Translations under genes and position numbers: made by a program
Notes under the pieces: model-generated
What the model was told of the DNA's origin: nothing
Databases searched by the model: none
Seen by the model: the letters and a program-made list of their open reading frames with translations, nothing else
Shown: positions 26,854 through 34,844 of the stretch, piece by piece
Layout: every line of letters starts with the position of its first letter
Numbering within the stretch: the first letter of the stretch is position 1
From: Chthonomonas sp. UBA2017
GTDB taxonomy: Bacteria > Armatimonadota > Fimbriimonadia > Fimbriimonadales > Fimbriimonadaceae
DNA length: 64,000 nucleotides
NCBI GenBank assembly: GCA_002335425.1
Contig: DDCB01000038.1
Coordinates: 124,001 to 188,000, forward strand
Direction: 5' to 3'

Positions 26854-26901
26854 AAAAAAAAAGTACCCCTCTAGTGAAATTCGCAGGTTCACCCGAATTT
26901 C
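26854..26901 (-). terminator. Possible terminator of the ccmE-ccmF-panD-pyrE operon
   Basis: The 300 bases between pyrE (ends 26964) and the lipoprotein start (26663) contain no gene. GAAATTCG (26876-26883) pairs with 26894-26901, and 13 bases further along the minus strand comes a nine-T run (26854-26862). The distance between stem and T-run makes this weak. Apart from this and the promoter above, I see nothing else in the gap. Confidence 0.35.
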
Positions 26902-26963
26902 TTCAGGTTCAAACCTCGACTCAGGCCCATTGCAAACGCCCCAAGGAGCCCTCAGAACGAGCC

Positions 26964-27560
26964 TCAAGAGGAGCGTGTGCCCGGCTTCACCGCCGGAATT
27001 CTCGCCAGCCACTCCGGCACTTCGTCGGGAGCGAAGCTCTCGGCTTGAACTTCATAGGCTCGAACGAGCGGCACTCCAAAGTCCACCGCTCCGCCGGAGC
27101 GATCAATGAGGACCCCAACACCAACGACTTCGCCGCCCTGTTCCTTCAGAAGGGTGTTCACTTCCCGAACTGATTTTCCAGTCGTCAGGACGTCGTCAAC
27201 GACCAAGATTCTTGCTCCGGGAGGGACTTTAGCCCCGCGGCGAAGCTTCCTTTGACCGTCTTCGGATTCGACGTAAAGAGACGGGACCCCCAGCTGCCGA
27301 GCGACTTCAAAAGCGATGATGATCCCGCCGGTCGTTGGCCCCGCCACCAGGTCAACGCTTCCCGACGGAAGCTCAGAGACAAGCTGGCTCGCCAAAGCAC
27401 TCAAGACTTCGGGGCGCTCAAGAACCCGGAATTTCTCAAAATAGACCGCCGAATGCCGACCGCTCGTGAGGATAAAGTGCCCGCGCAGGATCGCACCCGA
27501 AGACTCCAGGAGCGCGCCTAAATCAACCGGTGACGCAGTAAGGTTTGAGTTCTTGGACAA
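26964..27560 (-). CDS. pyrE: Orotate phosphoribosyltransferase PyrE
   Basis: 198 residues from TTG at 27560. The start is supported by an AGGAGA site 6 bases upstream, inside the panD reading frame. PyrE makes OMP from orotate and PRPP in pyrimidine synthesis. The PRPP-binding motif ILVVDDVLTTGKS (~120-132) and the AGPTTGGII substrate loop are intact. It overlaps panD by 38 bases. It is the last gene of the ccmE-ccmF-panD-pyrE run. The rest of the pyr pathway is outside the window. Confidence 0.95.
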   Translation of the reverse strand: MSKNSNLTASPVDLGALLESSGAILRGHFILTSGRHSAVYFEKFRVLERPEVLSALASQLVSELPSGSVDLVAGPTTGGIIIAFEVARQLGVPSLYVESEDGQRKLRRGAKVPPGARILVVDDVLTTGKSVREVNTLLKEQGGEVVGVGVLIDRSGGAVDFGVPLVRAYEVQAESFAPDEVPEWLARIPAVKPGTRSS

Positions 27561-27885
27561 ACCGATTCTCCTCGTCTAACAGGATCATCTTCGGCTCAAT
27601 CGGCTCATCCGACAGCGCGAAGGCCGCGATGACCACTCGATCCCCGGGTGAAAAGGAGTGAGCCGCTCCACCATTCATCCCGATGGCCCCTCGGGGACCC
27701 CGAAATGCATACGTGACGAGACGAGAGGTGTGATCCACCGCCCAGATATGAACCAGTTCGCCGTCGAGAATTCCCACGCGATCCATCAGATCGCCGTCGA
27801 TCTCAATCGAGCCGACATACTCCGGGTTACAGTACGTAATCCGGGCGAGGTGAATTTTCGCTTTAACGAGCTGAAGCAGACGCAT
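27523..27885 (-). CDS. panD: Aspartate 1-decarboxylase PanD
   Basis: 120 residues from ATG at 27885. PanD makes beta-alanine from aspartate for pantothenate and CoA. It self-cleaves at a Gly-Ser bond to form a pyruvoyl cofactor, and the bond is visible as Gly25-Ser26 in YVGSIEID. Other conserved parts are Lys8-x-K-IHLARIT near the N terminus and GAIGMNGGAAH, which binds the substrate region. The start overlaps the ccmF stop by 23 bases. A TTG 12 bases upstream is a possible alternative start. Confidence 0.95.
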   Translation of the reverse strand: MRLLQLVKAKIHLARITYCNPEYVGSIEIDGDLMDRVGILDGELVHIWAVDHTSRLVTYAFRGPRGAIGMNGGAAHSFSPGDRVVIAAFALSDEPIEPKMILLDEENRFVQELKPYCVTG

Positions 27886-30301
27886 GGTCGATCTCAAGGG
27901 CAGGCCCTTCGCTGGATTCCGACTCCTTCGGATCGGAGTCTGCCGTACTCGAGCCGGAGCTCGACCCCGGCGACCTCAGCCTCCGCCGAGACCAAGCCGC
28001 CAAAAAACCACCCAACGACATGATACCCACGCCCACCCAAACGAGCCCGGTCATCGGCTTAAAGAAGAGCTCGGCGGGGTAGTAAGCCAAGATCGAGCTC
28101 AAGGTCAGAGTCACCGATTTCGTCCCAGCATCCATCCGGTCCAGCTGAACCAAGAGGGTCGGCGTCAATCGGACCGCCTGCCTTCGCGGGCCCTGCTCGG
28201 TCATCTCAAAGACGGCGCTCGTCCGGTACTCCTGTCCGTCCACCCGTGCCTGCACATCAGCGATAAACTTGGTCCCGACTTGGCCCGGCTGGCCTTCCAT
28301 CCGCATCCCGAGGTACTTCACCAGAGTCTGGTCATAAAGGACCTCCTCGCCAACCTTAAACTCCCGCGTAAACGGATCGTCAAAGCTCAAAGCCCCGACC
28401 ACGAGATAGAGGTCATAGAGCGGGAAGCGATGCACATGCGGCCAAGCAAAAGGCTGGACCCGGCCATCGTCTTGCTCGATGTAATAGAGCCCCGGGTGCA
28501 TCAAGATGTTGCCTCGGTCGGTGGTGAGCCGAAACAGCTCTTCGTTGGTTCGGTCAAAGAGCTGCTTCGTGCGGCCCTCTCGCTCGACGATGAACTCCAT
28601 CGCTCGCACGGGCCGATCTTCCGGCACGGCGAACTGTTCGCTTCGCTCAAAGCCCCGAGAAACCACCAAGCCCAACATCGTCACCCCGATGCCGAAGTGG
28701 GTCAGCATGCCCCCGATCGCGGGGAAAGATCGCTTCCAAGTCTCCAGCAATCGCCAAAGACCGCTGATCAAGACGAAGAGCGACACCCCAACCAGCAACG
28801 CCATCAAGGGCACTTGGCCGAACTCAAAACCAAAAGGACCTGTGATCGACTCTTTGGGATCGAGCCGGTAGTTCGAAAACGGCAACCGAATCCAAAAGAG
28901 GAAGATGCCGAGCAACGTCAACGTCGAGACCACAACCCAAGTCAACCGCTGAAAGACAACCTTGCCGCCTTGCGCTCGCCAGCTCAGGAACGGGGCCATG
29001 CCCATGACGACCATGAGCGGCAAGTAGAGCCACACCAAGATCAAGTGATAAGTGTGCTCTTCGACTCGTTTGGGAGCCTGACCCAGCAGAGCCTGGACCA
29101 GTGGGACGCTCATCCCAATTCCGGCGCCGACCCCTGTCGCCAGGATCAGCCACATTCCAGCAGACAAAAAGGCTTCCCGATGAAACGGTGTTTTTTCAGG
29201 TGGCGGCGCGGCCGAGGCGAGCTTGCGTGCGGCTCGCCAACGAACCGTCCAAGTCACCAAAAACGCGAGAATCCCTACACCCAAGACGCCCACCAAAATG
29301 CGCAAGGCCGAACGGTCCATCTCGGCAAAGCTATGGACGCTCGTATCTCCGAGCAGGCCCGACCGGGTCAAAAAGGTCCCGTAAACAAAGCTCAACAGCC
29401 CGCACCCTGCGAGCATGGCGTTCGCAAAAGCCCCCTTTTTCCGGGCTGCTTGGACATAAAGCCCATGCACCAGCGCCACGGTGATGCACCAAGGCACAAA
29501 GCTGACGTTCTCCACCGGGTCCCAAGCCCAAAAACCGCCCCATCCGAGCGTCTCGTAGGCCCAAAAACCGCCCATGCAGAGTCCAAGCCCCAGGAGCGTC
29601 ATGCAAACGATCGCGTAGGGCCGAATCGGGCGCACCCAGGTCTCCAGGTCACGGCGAAGAAGCGCACTAAAGGCCCAAGCGAACAGGACGGTCAAAGACC
29701 CAAAGCCCAAAAAGATCGTGGGCGGGTGGATCGTGACCCAGTAATTCAACAGCGACGGTTGAAGACCCACACCATCCGGAGGAACGACCGGCTTGCCGTC
29801 GACCAGATTCAACAAGAAGGGCGATTCGTAAGCCAAGATGCCGGAGATCGCCCCTAAAAACAGGGCGTACACCACGATGTACCATCGCCGGTCGACCCCG
29901 ACCGAACGGAGAGCAATCAGTCCAAAAATCGCACTGCAACAGGCCCAAAGCAAAAAGCTGCCTTGCTGCCCCGACCAAACCGCCGCAACTCGATAGGCCA
30001 GAGTCGTCGCCGCATCGCTGTGGCCATAAACATAGGCGAACTCAAAGCGCTGGTTTATAAAGAGGGTCGCAAGCGATCCAAAGGCCCCAAACAGGCTCGT
30101 ACAACCAAGGACGAAGCTGAGAGTCCCCCATCGGCCCCACCGATCTCGCCGTGGCTGAAGAACCCAAAAGAGGGTGGTCGCTAAGAAAAAGGCGACCGCC
30201 AAAAAGATGAAAGTCCGCCCCAGCGAGCCGACCCAGAGCGACCAATCCGGCGGCACCCCAAGAACGGGCGCCGTGTGTTGGTGACCTTCAGTAGGGGGCA
30301 T
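27863..30301 (-). CDS. ccmF: Cytochrome c maturation protein CcmF (haem lyase)
   Basis: 812 residues from ATG at 30301, which has a GAAGG site immediately upstream. CcmF is a polytopic inner-membrane protein that takes haem from CcmE and ligates it to apocytochrome c. The WWD haem-handling loop is present as GWGGFWAWDPVENVSFVPW. Conserved histidines lie in YWVTIHPPTIFLGFGS and in VALVHGLY. I count about 14 hydrophobic segments, with a large periplasmic domain near residues ~610-760 and an alternating S/D/E cytoplasmic tail. It overlaps ccmE by 14 bases and panD by 23. The ccmABC, ccmG and ccmH genes are not in the window. Confidence 0.96.
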   Translation of the reverse strand: MPPTEGHQHTAPVLGVPPDWSLWVGSLGRTFIFLAVAFFLATTLFWVLQPRRDRWGRWGTLSFVLGCTSLFGAFGSLATLFINQRFEFAYVYGHSDAATTLAYRVAAVWSGQQGSFLLWACCSAIFGLIALRSVGVDRRWYIVVYALFLGAISGILAYESPFLLNLVDGKPVVPPDGVGLQPSLLNYWVTIHPPTIFLGFGSLTVLFAWAFSALLRRDLETWVRPIRPYAIVCMTLLGLGLCMGGFWAYETLGWGGFWAWDPVENVSFVPWCITVALVHGLYVQAARKKGAFANAMLAGCGLLSFVYGTFLTRSGLLGDTSVHSFAEMDRSALRILVGVLGVGILAFLVTWTVRWRAARKLASAAPPPEKTPFHREAFLSAGMWLILATGVGAGIGMSVPLVQALLGQAPKRVEEHTYHLILVWLYLPLMVVMGMAPFLSWRAQGGKVVFQRLTWVVVSTLTLLGIFLFWIRLPFSNYRLDPKESITGPFGFEFGQVPLMALLVGVSLFVLISGLWRLLETWKRSFPAIGGMLTHFGIGVTMLGLVVSRGFERSEQFAVPEDRPVRAMEFIVEREGRTKQLFDRTNEELFRLTTDRGNILMHPGLYYIEQDDGRVQPFAWPHVHRFPLYDLYLVVGALSFDDPFTREFKVGEEVLYDQTLVKYLGMRMEGQPGQVGTKFIADVQARVDGQEYRTSAVFEMTEQGPRRQAVRLTPTLLVQLDRMDAGTKSVTLTLSSILAYYPAELFFKPMTGLVWVGVGIMSLGGFLAAWSRRRLRSPGSSSGSSTADSDPKESESSEGPALEIDHASASAR

Positions 30302-30695
30302 CCTTCTTGGCTCCCGCCTCTGCACCCTTGTCGGTCGACTCGTATTTGCTCGGGCACTTCAGCAGGAGCTGCCGAGCCTGGAAGTGGTCGTCTTGGTACT
30401 GCCCGATCGCGACAACTTTCGTTGCCGAGCCCATGTTGGCGGGTGGAGTGCCCGCATAAATCACCGGGACCGTCGCCCCTTCGGCATCCTTCATCTGAAA
30501 CTCAACTTTCAGCTCAGACGAACGCACTCGCATGGTCCCAGGAATCAGGTCGCCCGCCAAGTGAAGATTGTCCCCGCGCATCGTTTTGGCCTGAGCCACG
30601 GTCACATACGGACTCGCGTTCACCAGAAAAGCCGATGCCATCAGCGCCAGGCCCCCCAGGCTCAAAAGGATCATTCCTAATTTTCGATTCTTCAT
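30288..30695 (-). CDS. ccmE: Cytochrome c maturation haem chaperone CcmE, CxxxY type
   Basis: 135 residues from ATG at 30695. It has an N-terminal membrane anchor (~6-25) and an OB-fold periplasmic domain (VTVAQAKTMRGDNLHLAGDL, VPVIYAGTPPANM). CcmE binds haem covalently and passes it to CcmF. The canonical HxxxY haem-binding site is replaced here: ARQLLLKCPSKY has Cys114 and Tyr118. A CxxxY form is known from archaea and some sulfate-reducing deltaproteobacteria, whose maturation system differs from the standard one. The tail after Tyr118 is short and basic/acidic. It starts the ccmE-ccmF-panD-pyrE run and is divergent from the gene at 30763. Confidence 0.95.
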   Translation of the reverse strand: MKNRKLGMILLSLGGLALMASAFLVNASPYVTVAQAKTMRGDNLHLAGDLIPGTMRVRSSELKVEFQMKDAEGATVPVIYAGTPPANMGSATKVVAIGQYQDDHFQARQLLLKCPSKYESTDKGAEAGAKKDAPY

Positions 30696-30751
30696 CTCGT
30701 GTGTTCGATTCGGACCGAATCCCAAACCATTTCCCATCGTACGTCGTCGGA

Positions 30752-30757
30752 TACAAT
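30752..30757 (+). promoter_or_regulatory. TACAAT -10-like element just before the start at 30763
   Basis: TACAAT (30752-30757) is followed after only 5 bases (GAGCA) by the ATG. There is no room for a leader with a Shine-Dalgarno, so a leaderless transcript is likely. No good -35 is visible. Confidence 0.45.
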
Positions 30758-30762
30758 GAGCA

Positions 30763-31338
30763 ATGATGCGGAATATCGAAGTGCGTGCCTTTTTTAATGG
30801 AATTCTTTGTGGAGTTGCATTTCTCCTGCCTGCCCTCGGGGCAACTCAACCAGCAACCCCCGCTCAACGAGCCGGAGTGACCCCCAAACCCGACTACGGC
30901 ACCCTGCATCTTCAAGCCAACATCGGCAGTTTTCGAATGATCGATGGCGTCGGCCGAGTCGAAATCAGCTTCACCGGCTCGGTCCTGATCTCCGGCGATC
31001 CCAAAAAGCTCAAGATCGAGACCCAGGGCAATCTCCGGCAAGAACATATGGACGATCGGCGTCAAACTTGGTTTGGCACCGGACGCATCGTCGTCACCGG
31101 GAGTTTTCGCGCGATCCAGTGGTTTGGCCGCGACATGCGGACCGTTTGGTACGGACGAGGCATTGTTCGCCTGACGGCCGAATTCGACCGCAACCTCAAA
31201 ACCGGGACCTTTTGGTACGACAATCCCGAAGCCAAGTCGGAGTGGTTCTCCCAAGGCATCACCACGATCACAAACCCGATGAAACCCGCAACTCCCCCCG
31301 GTGGAACAGTTCCTCGCGAACGGACCGGCGGCGGATAG
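30763..31338 (+). CDS. Secreted protein of unknown function
   Basis: 191 residues with a hydrophobic signal segment (FFNGILCGVAFLLPALGA), then a compact domain of ~110 residues built from repeated strands (GRVEISFTGSVLIS, GRIVVTGSFRAIQWFG, GRGIVRLTAEFD). It ends with a proline/threonine/glycine tail. It matches no family I recognise, but the repeats suggest a beta-helix or bactofilin-like layout. It is probably periplasmic. The following RNase H-like gene starts on its last base (TAGTG), so the two are translated in one unit. It is divergent from ccmE. Confidence 0.7.
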   Translation: MMRNIEVRAFFNGILCGVAFLLPALGATQPATPAQRAGVTPKPDYGTLHLQANIGSFRMIDGVGRVEISFTGSVLISGDPKKLKIETQGNLRQEHMDDRRQTWFGTGRIVVTGSFRAIQWFGRDMRTVWYGRGIVRLTAEFDRNLKTGTFWYDNPEAKSEWFSQGITTITNPMKPATPPGGTVPRERTGGG

Positions 31339-32204
31339 TGCTTCGCCGCACGTTCTGCCACATCCCCGGAATCGGGCGAGAGACCGAAAAGAACCTCTGG
31401 GCGCAAGGGTGTTCCGATTGGGACACCTTTTTGCAAAACCCGGCTGAGTTCAATCTCGGGACCGCCGACCGAGACCAGACCGCCCGGCTCGTCGAGCAGA
31501 GCCTCGAAGCTCTTACGGATCGAAACCACCAGTTCTTCCAGCTCCGACTCGGGCACAACGAAGCCTGGCGCGCTTGGCCGGAATTTCGGTCCCATTGTCT
31601 CTATCTGGACATTGAGACCGACGGCGGGCGGCGAGGTGATGCCGTCACCTTGATCGGCCTTTACGATGGGAACGAATTCACCGGACTCGTCAAGGGTCGC
31701 GACCTCGAACGATTTCACGATCTGATCTCCGAAGCGAACATGATCGTGACCTTTTTCGGGCTGGGCTTCGACGTCCCGATGCTCCAGAAGCGGTTCAAGT
31801 CCGTCCCGTTCGACCAAATTCACCTCGACCTATGCGCCACGCTGAAGCGGATCGGCTTTCGCGGAGGGCTGAAGAAGATCGAGAAACAGCTCGGGTGGGA
31901 TCGAGGCGAAGGAATCGACGGCCTCACCGGACTCGACGCGATCCGACTCTGGACCGAGTATTGCCGAGGGCGAGCGGACTCTCTCGACAAGCTCATCGCC
32001 TACAATCGCGAAGACGTCGTCAACCTTGAAAAGCTCGCCCAAATCGCCTATGATCAGCTCTCGGCGCTGACGCAGGGCCTGCCTCAGCCCGAGATTCCTG
32101 GTTTGACCGAGCCCTTGATCGCTCCGTCCCCAAGCCTGAGGTCCCCGACTGGATCATTCAAAAAGAGGTCATCTGGGACCAGAACGGGTATACCAAAAAG
32201 ATGA
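31338..32204 (+). CDS. Ribonuclease H-like (YprB-type) exonuclease
   Basis: 288 residues from GTG at 31338, coupled by the TAGTG overlap to the previous gene. It begins with a helix-hairpin-helix-like stretch (FCHIPGIGRETEKNLW) and then an RNase H-like/DEDD fold. The acidic residues are Asp and Glu in YLDIETDG, Asp in VTFFGLGFDVPML (exonuclease II region) and Asp in YNREDVVNLEKL (exonuclease III, Y-x3-D). This is the YprB_RNaseH-like family, a probable 3'-5' exonuclease. The nucleic acid target is not known. The last ~30 residues are low-complexity. serC overlaps its stop by 4 bases (ATGA). Confidence 0.85.
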   Translation: MLRRTFCHIPGIGRETEKNLWAQGCSDWDTFLQNPAEFNLGTADRDQTARLVEQSLEALTDRNHQFFQLRLGHNEAWRAWPEFRSHCLYLDIETDGGRRGDAVTLIGLYDGNEFTGLVKGRDLERFHDLISEANMIVTFFGLGFDVPMLQKRFKSVPFDQIHLDLCATLKRIGFRGGLKKIEKQLGWDRGEGIDGLTGLDAIRLWTEYCRGRADSLDKLIAYNREDVVNLEKLAQIAYDQLSALTQGLPQPEIPGLTEPLIAPSPSLRSPTGSFKKRSSGTRTGIPKR

Positions 32205-33307
32205 ACGTCGCTCAGATCCTGCCTTACGATCGCACTTTCAATTTCTCCGCTGGGCCCAGCTGCCTCCCCGTCGAGGTCCTGGAGCAAGCAAGAGATGAGA
32301 TGGTGAATTTTCGGGGCTCAGGAATGAGCATCATGGAGATGAGCCACCGCGGCAAGGTCTTTGAATCAGTTCTCGAAGAAGCGATCGCCGACCTCAGGCA
32401 ACTCATCGGAATCCCCGATCACTTCAAAATTCTATTTCTTCAGGGCGGCGCCTCGCTCCAGTTCTCGATGCTCGCGATGAACTTCCTCGAAGAGCACCGC
32501 TCTGCCGACTACGTGCTGACCGGGACATGGGGCAAAAAGGCGATCGAAGCGGCGAGCCTCGTCGGCAAGACCAACGTCATTTTCGACTCAAAATCCACGA
32601 ACTACGATCACGCGCCCCGGCCCTCGCAAATGAACTACAGCGAGAACCCGTGCTACATCCACTTTACGAGCAACGAGACCATCCAAGGCGTTGACTTTCT
32701 GAAGGATCCCCAGGTCCATGGCACGTTCGTTTGCGACATGAGCTCGAACATCCTCTCGCGGCCGGTCAACATGGAAAACTACGCCATGATCTATGCCGGG
32801 GCGCAAAAAAACATGGGCCCCGCAGGAGTGACCCTCGTGATCCTGCGCGAGGACATGCTCGAAAGAGTGCCGCGCGACATGCATCCGATGCTCAGCTATC
32901 GGGTCCACGCCGAGAACGACTCGATGTACAACACTCCGCCGACGTGGGGCATTTACGTCTGCGGCCTCGTCTACAAGTGGCTCCTCAAGACCGGCGGGCT
33001 TGAGAAGCGCCTTGAACTCAATCAAGACAAGGCCCAAGTCCTGTACGACGCGATCGACCAAAGCGACGGCTTTTACACCGGTCACGCCAAAAAAGGCAGC
33101 CGAAGCCTGATGAACATCACCTTCCGGCTCCGCACCGAAGAGATGAGCGATCAGTTCGTGAAAGAAGCCAAGAAAGAAGGCTTCGACGGGCTCAAGGGCC
33201 ATCGCAGCGTCGGGGGTTGCCGGGCAAGCGTCTACAACGCCTTCCCCAAAGCCGGGTGCGAAGCCCTCGCGGAGTTCATGCGGCATTTCGCCGCCCGAAA
33301 CGGCTAA
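32201..33307 (+). CDS. serC: Phosphoserine aminotransferase SerC
   Basis: 368 residues with FNFSAGPSCLP at the N terminus. SerC makes 3-phosphoserine from 3-phosphohydroxypyruvate and glutamate, using PLP, in serine synthesis; it can also act in pyridoxal synthesis. The PLP Schiff-base lysine is Lys203 in YAGAQKNMGPAG. The phosphate-binding loop FLQGGASLQF and HRSVGGCRASVYNA near the C terminus are intact. It overlaps the RNase H-like gene by 4 bases. No serA or serB lies nearby. Confidence 0.96.
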   Translation: MNVAQILPYDRTFNFSAGPSCLPVEVLEQARDEMVNFRGSGMSIMEMSHRGKVFESVLEEAIADLRQLIGIPDHFKILFLQGGASLQFSMLAMNFLEEHRSADYVLTGTWGKKAIEAASLVGKTNVIFDSKSTNYDHAPRPSQMNYSENPCYIHFTSNETIQGVDFLKDPQVHGTFVCDMSSNILSRPVNMENYAMIYAGAQKNMGPAGVTLVILREDMLERVPRDMHPMLSYRVHAENDSMYNTPPTWGIYVCGLVYKWLLKTGGLEKRLELNQDKAQVLYDAIDQSDGFYTGHAKKGSRSLMNITFRLRTEEMSDQFVKEAKKEGFDGLKGHRSVGGCRASVYNAFPKAGCEALAEFMRHFAARNG

Positions 33308-33313
33308 CGACGA

Positions 33314-33673
33314 TCAGGCCAGGTCGATCGGAGGCGGACCCGTCTCAACGATCACGACCGAGCTGATGCCGCCCCGCACGTTGAAGTGGCCAGTCACCCG
33401 CATCCAGCGGGGCTGGCAAGCCGCCACCAGTTCGTCCAGAATTCGGTTCGTGACCGCCTCGTAGAAGATGCCCTCATTGCGAAACGAATAGTAGTACAGC
33501 TTGAGAGACTTCAGCTCTAGGCAGAGCTGGTCGGGCACATAATCGAGCTCAATCGTCGCAAAATCAGGCTGACCCGTCTTGGGACAAACGCTCGTAAACT
33601 CAGGACATTCGTGCGAAATCAGATAATCGCGCTGGGGGGCAGGATTCGGAAAGGTCTCAATCGCTTGCGGCAT
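33314..33673 (-). CDS. queF: 7-cyano-7-deazaguanine reductase QueF
   Basis: 119 residues, the short single-domain QueF type related to the T-fold. It reduces preQ0 to preQ1 with NADPH in queuosine synthesis. The active-site cysteine is in FTSVCPKTGQPDF, and the QueF-specific ELKSLKLYYYSFRNEGIFYE strand binds NADPH. It is convergent with serC, 6 bases apart. No preQ1 riboswitch is recognisable in the 131-base gap to the divergent sigma factor gene. Together with queG (9802) and folE2 (447) it shows that the organism makes queuosine. Confidence 0.96.
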   Translation of the reverse strand: MPQAIETFPNPAPQRDYLISHECPEFTSVCPKTGQPDFATIELDYVPDQLCLELKSLKLYYYSFRNEGIFYEAVTNRILDELVAACQPRWMRVTGHFNVRGGISSVVIVETGPPPIDLA

Positions 33674-33804
33674 AATGAGGCTTCAGGTTACCTTCCCGCC
33701 CGAATCGATCCCGGGCCCGCGAGAAATTCCGGTCGATTGGGAACTCTGCCGAACGTCTGACTCGTAGCTAAACAAAGTTTTCACCCGAACAAGAGGGCAT
33801 TCGC

Positions 33805-34395
33805 TTGCTGAACACACTCACCCAAATCCGAAAAGGCAGCCCCGAGGCGAGCCAAGCTCAGTTCGAGCGGCTCTGCCGCGAGACCTATCGGCAAGCCTAT
33901 GGCTTCGCTCTGCGCCTGACCTCGAACTCGGCCGAGGCCGAAGACCTCGTTCAAGAAACTTACTTGCGAGCCTTCCGGTTCTTCCACCGATACGACGAAA
34001 ATCTGCCCTTCTCGAGCTGGCTTTACCGGATCATGACCAATGTTCACATCGACATGATCCGCCGACGCGGGCGAATGAAGACGACCAGCTTAGACCAGAC
34101 TTTTAGCACCGAAGGTTTCACCTGGGACGTCGCCGACGGGGCAACCCGCGCCGACGAAGCCCTCCTCGACCGCACGATGGACGAGCCGATTCAGCTCGGC
34201 CTCAAGGCGATGACTCCCGAATTCCGGATCGCAGTCCTTCTGTCCGACGTGGAAGGAATGGCTTATGAGGAGATCGCCGAGATCATGAATACCAGCGTCG
34301 GCACCGTTCGGAGCCGGATCCATCGTGGACGCAAGCAGCTTCGCGACTACCTCAAAAAGGCCTGCCCCGGACGATTTCAGGAGGCCGCCCGATGA
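33805..34395 (+). CDS. ECF-family RNA polymerase sigma factor
   Basis: 196 residues from TTG at 33805 with an AAGAGGG site upstream. It has region 2 (SAEAEDLVQETYLRAFRFF, with SWLYRIMTNVHIDMIRRR) and region 4 (LSDVEGMAYEEIAEIMNTSVGTVRSRIHRGRKQL). This is a RpoE/SigE-like extracytoplasmic-function factor. The stop overlaps the anti-sigma start by 4 bases (ATGA), and a RseB-like gene follows, so this is a complete envelope-stress type switch. The regulon is unknown. Confidence 0.95.
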   Translation: MLNTLTQIRKGSPEASQAQFERLCRETYRQAYGFALRLTSNSAEAEDLVQETYLRAFRFFHRYDENLPFSSWLYRIMTNVHIDMIRRRGRMKTTSLDQTFSTEGFTWDVADGATRADEALLDRTMDEPIQLGLKAMTPEFRIAVLLSDVEGMAYEEIAEIMNTSVGTVRSRIHRGRKQLRDYLKKACPGRFQEAAR

Positions 34396-34844
34396 TCTGC
34401 CCCTTTGTCCAATCTCGTCTTTCGGCTTACCTCGATTCCGAACTCGGCGGACAGGAGATGCTTCGCGTCCAGTCGCACCTTCGCGAGTGCCCGGCCTGCG
34501 CCGCGGAAATCGAAGAGCTTCGAGCCCTGAAGCGCATGATGGCGAGCATGGCCGACCCTTCGGAGCCTCCCATCGGATTTGAAGAGAAGCTCCTCCAACA
34601 GATCGCGACCCCCCAACCTTGCAGGGGTGCCCCTGGGCTTCCTTGGGGCCGGATGATTGCCGTCACCGGAGTCGCCGCCGCCCTGACCTGGCTCGCGATG
34701 TCGATCACCCTCGCGGGCAAACCCGCTTCCGATCCGACGCCGACCTCCGTCGCCTTCGAAGTCAAGCGAGACCAAGCCTTCATGAGCGGAGCCGACAGTT
34801 TTGGCGGTTCGAACGTGATGACCGTCGGGCTTGGAGGCCGCTAA
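34392..34844 (+). CDS. Zinc-finger anti-sigma factor (zf-HC2)
   Basis: 150 residues. The N-terminal ~40 residues have the anti-sigma zinc site: Cys3, His29, Cys33 and Cys36 (SHLRECPAC). One membrane segment follows (~87-107, MIAVTGVAAALTWLAMSITLA) and then a short periplasmic tail. It should hold the ECF factor inactive at the membrane until a signal releases it, by proteolysis or redox change. It overlaps the sigma gene and the next gene. Confidence 0.92.
   Translation: MICPFVQSRLSAYLDSELGGQEMLRVQSHLRECPACAAEIEELRALKRMMASMADPSEPPIGFEEKLLQQIATPQPCRGAPGLPWGRMIAVTGVAAALTWLAMSITLAGKPASDPTPTSVAFEVKRDQAFMSGADSFGGSNVMTVGLGGR

Noticed and set aside
27884..29857. A 657-codon plus-strand open frame opposite ccmF
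   Set aside because: Composition is proline/arginine/histidine rich and featureless. ccmF is clearly real on the minus strand.
33674..33804. preQ1 riboswitch upstream of queF
   Set aside because: No preQ1-type hairpin with an A-rich tail is visible in this gap on the minus strand.
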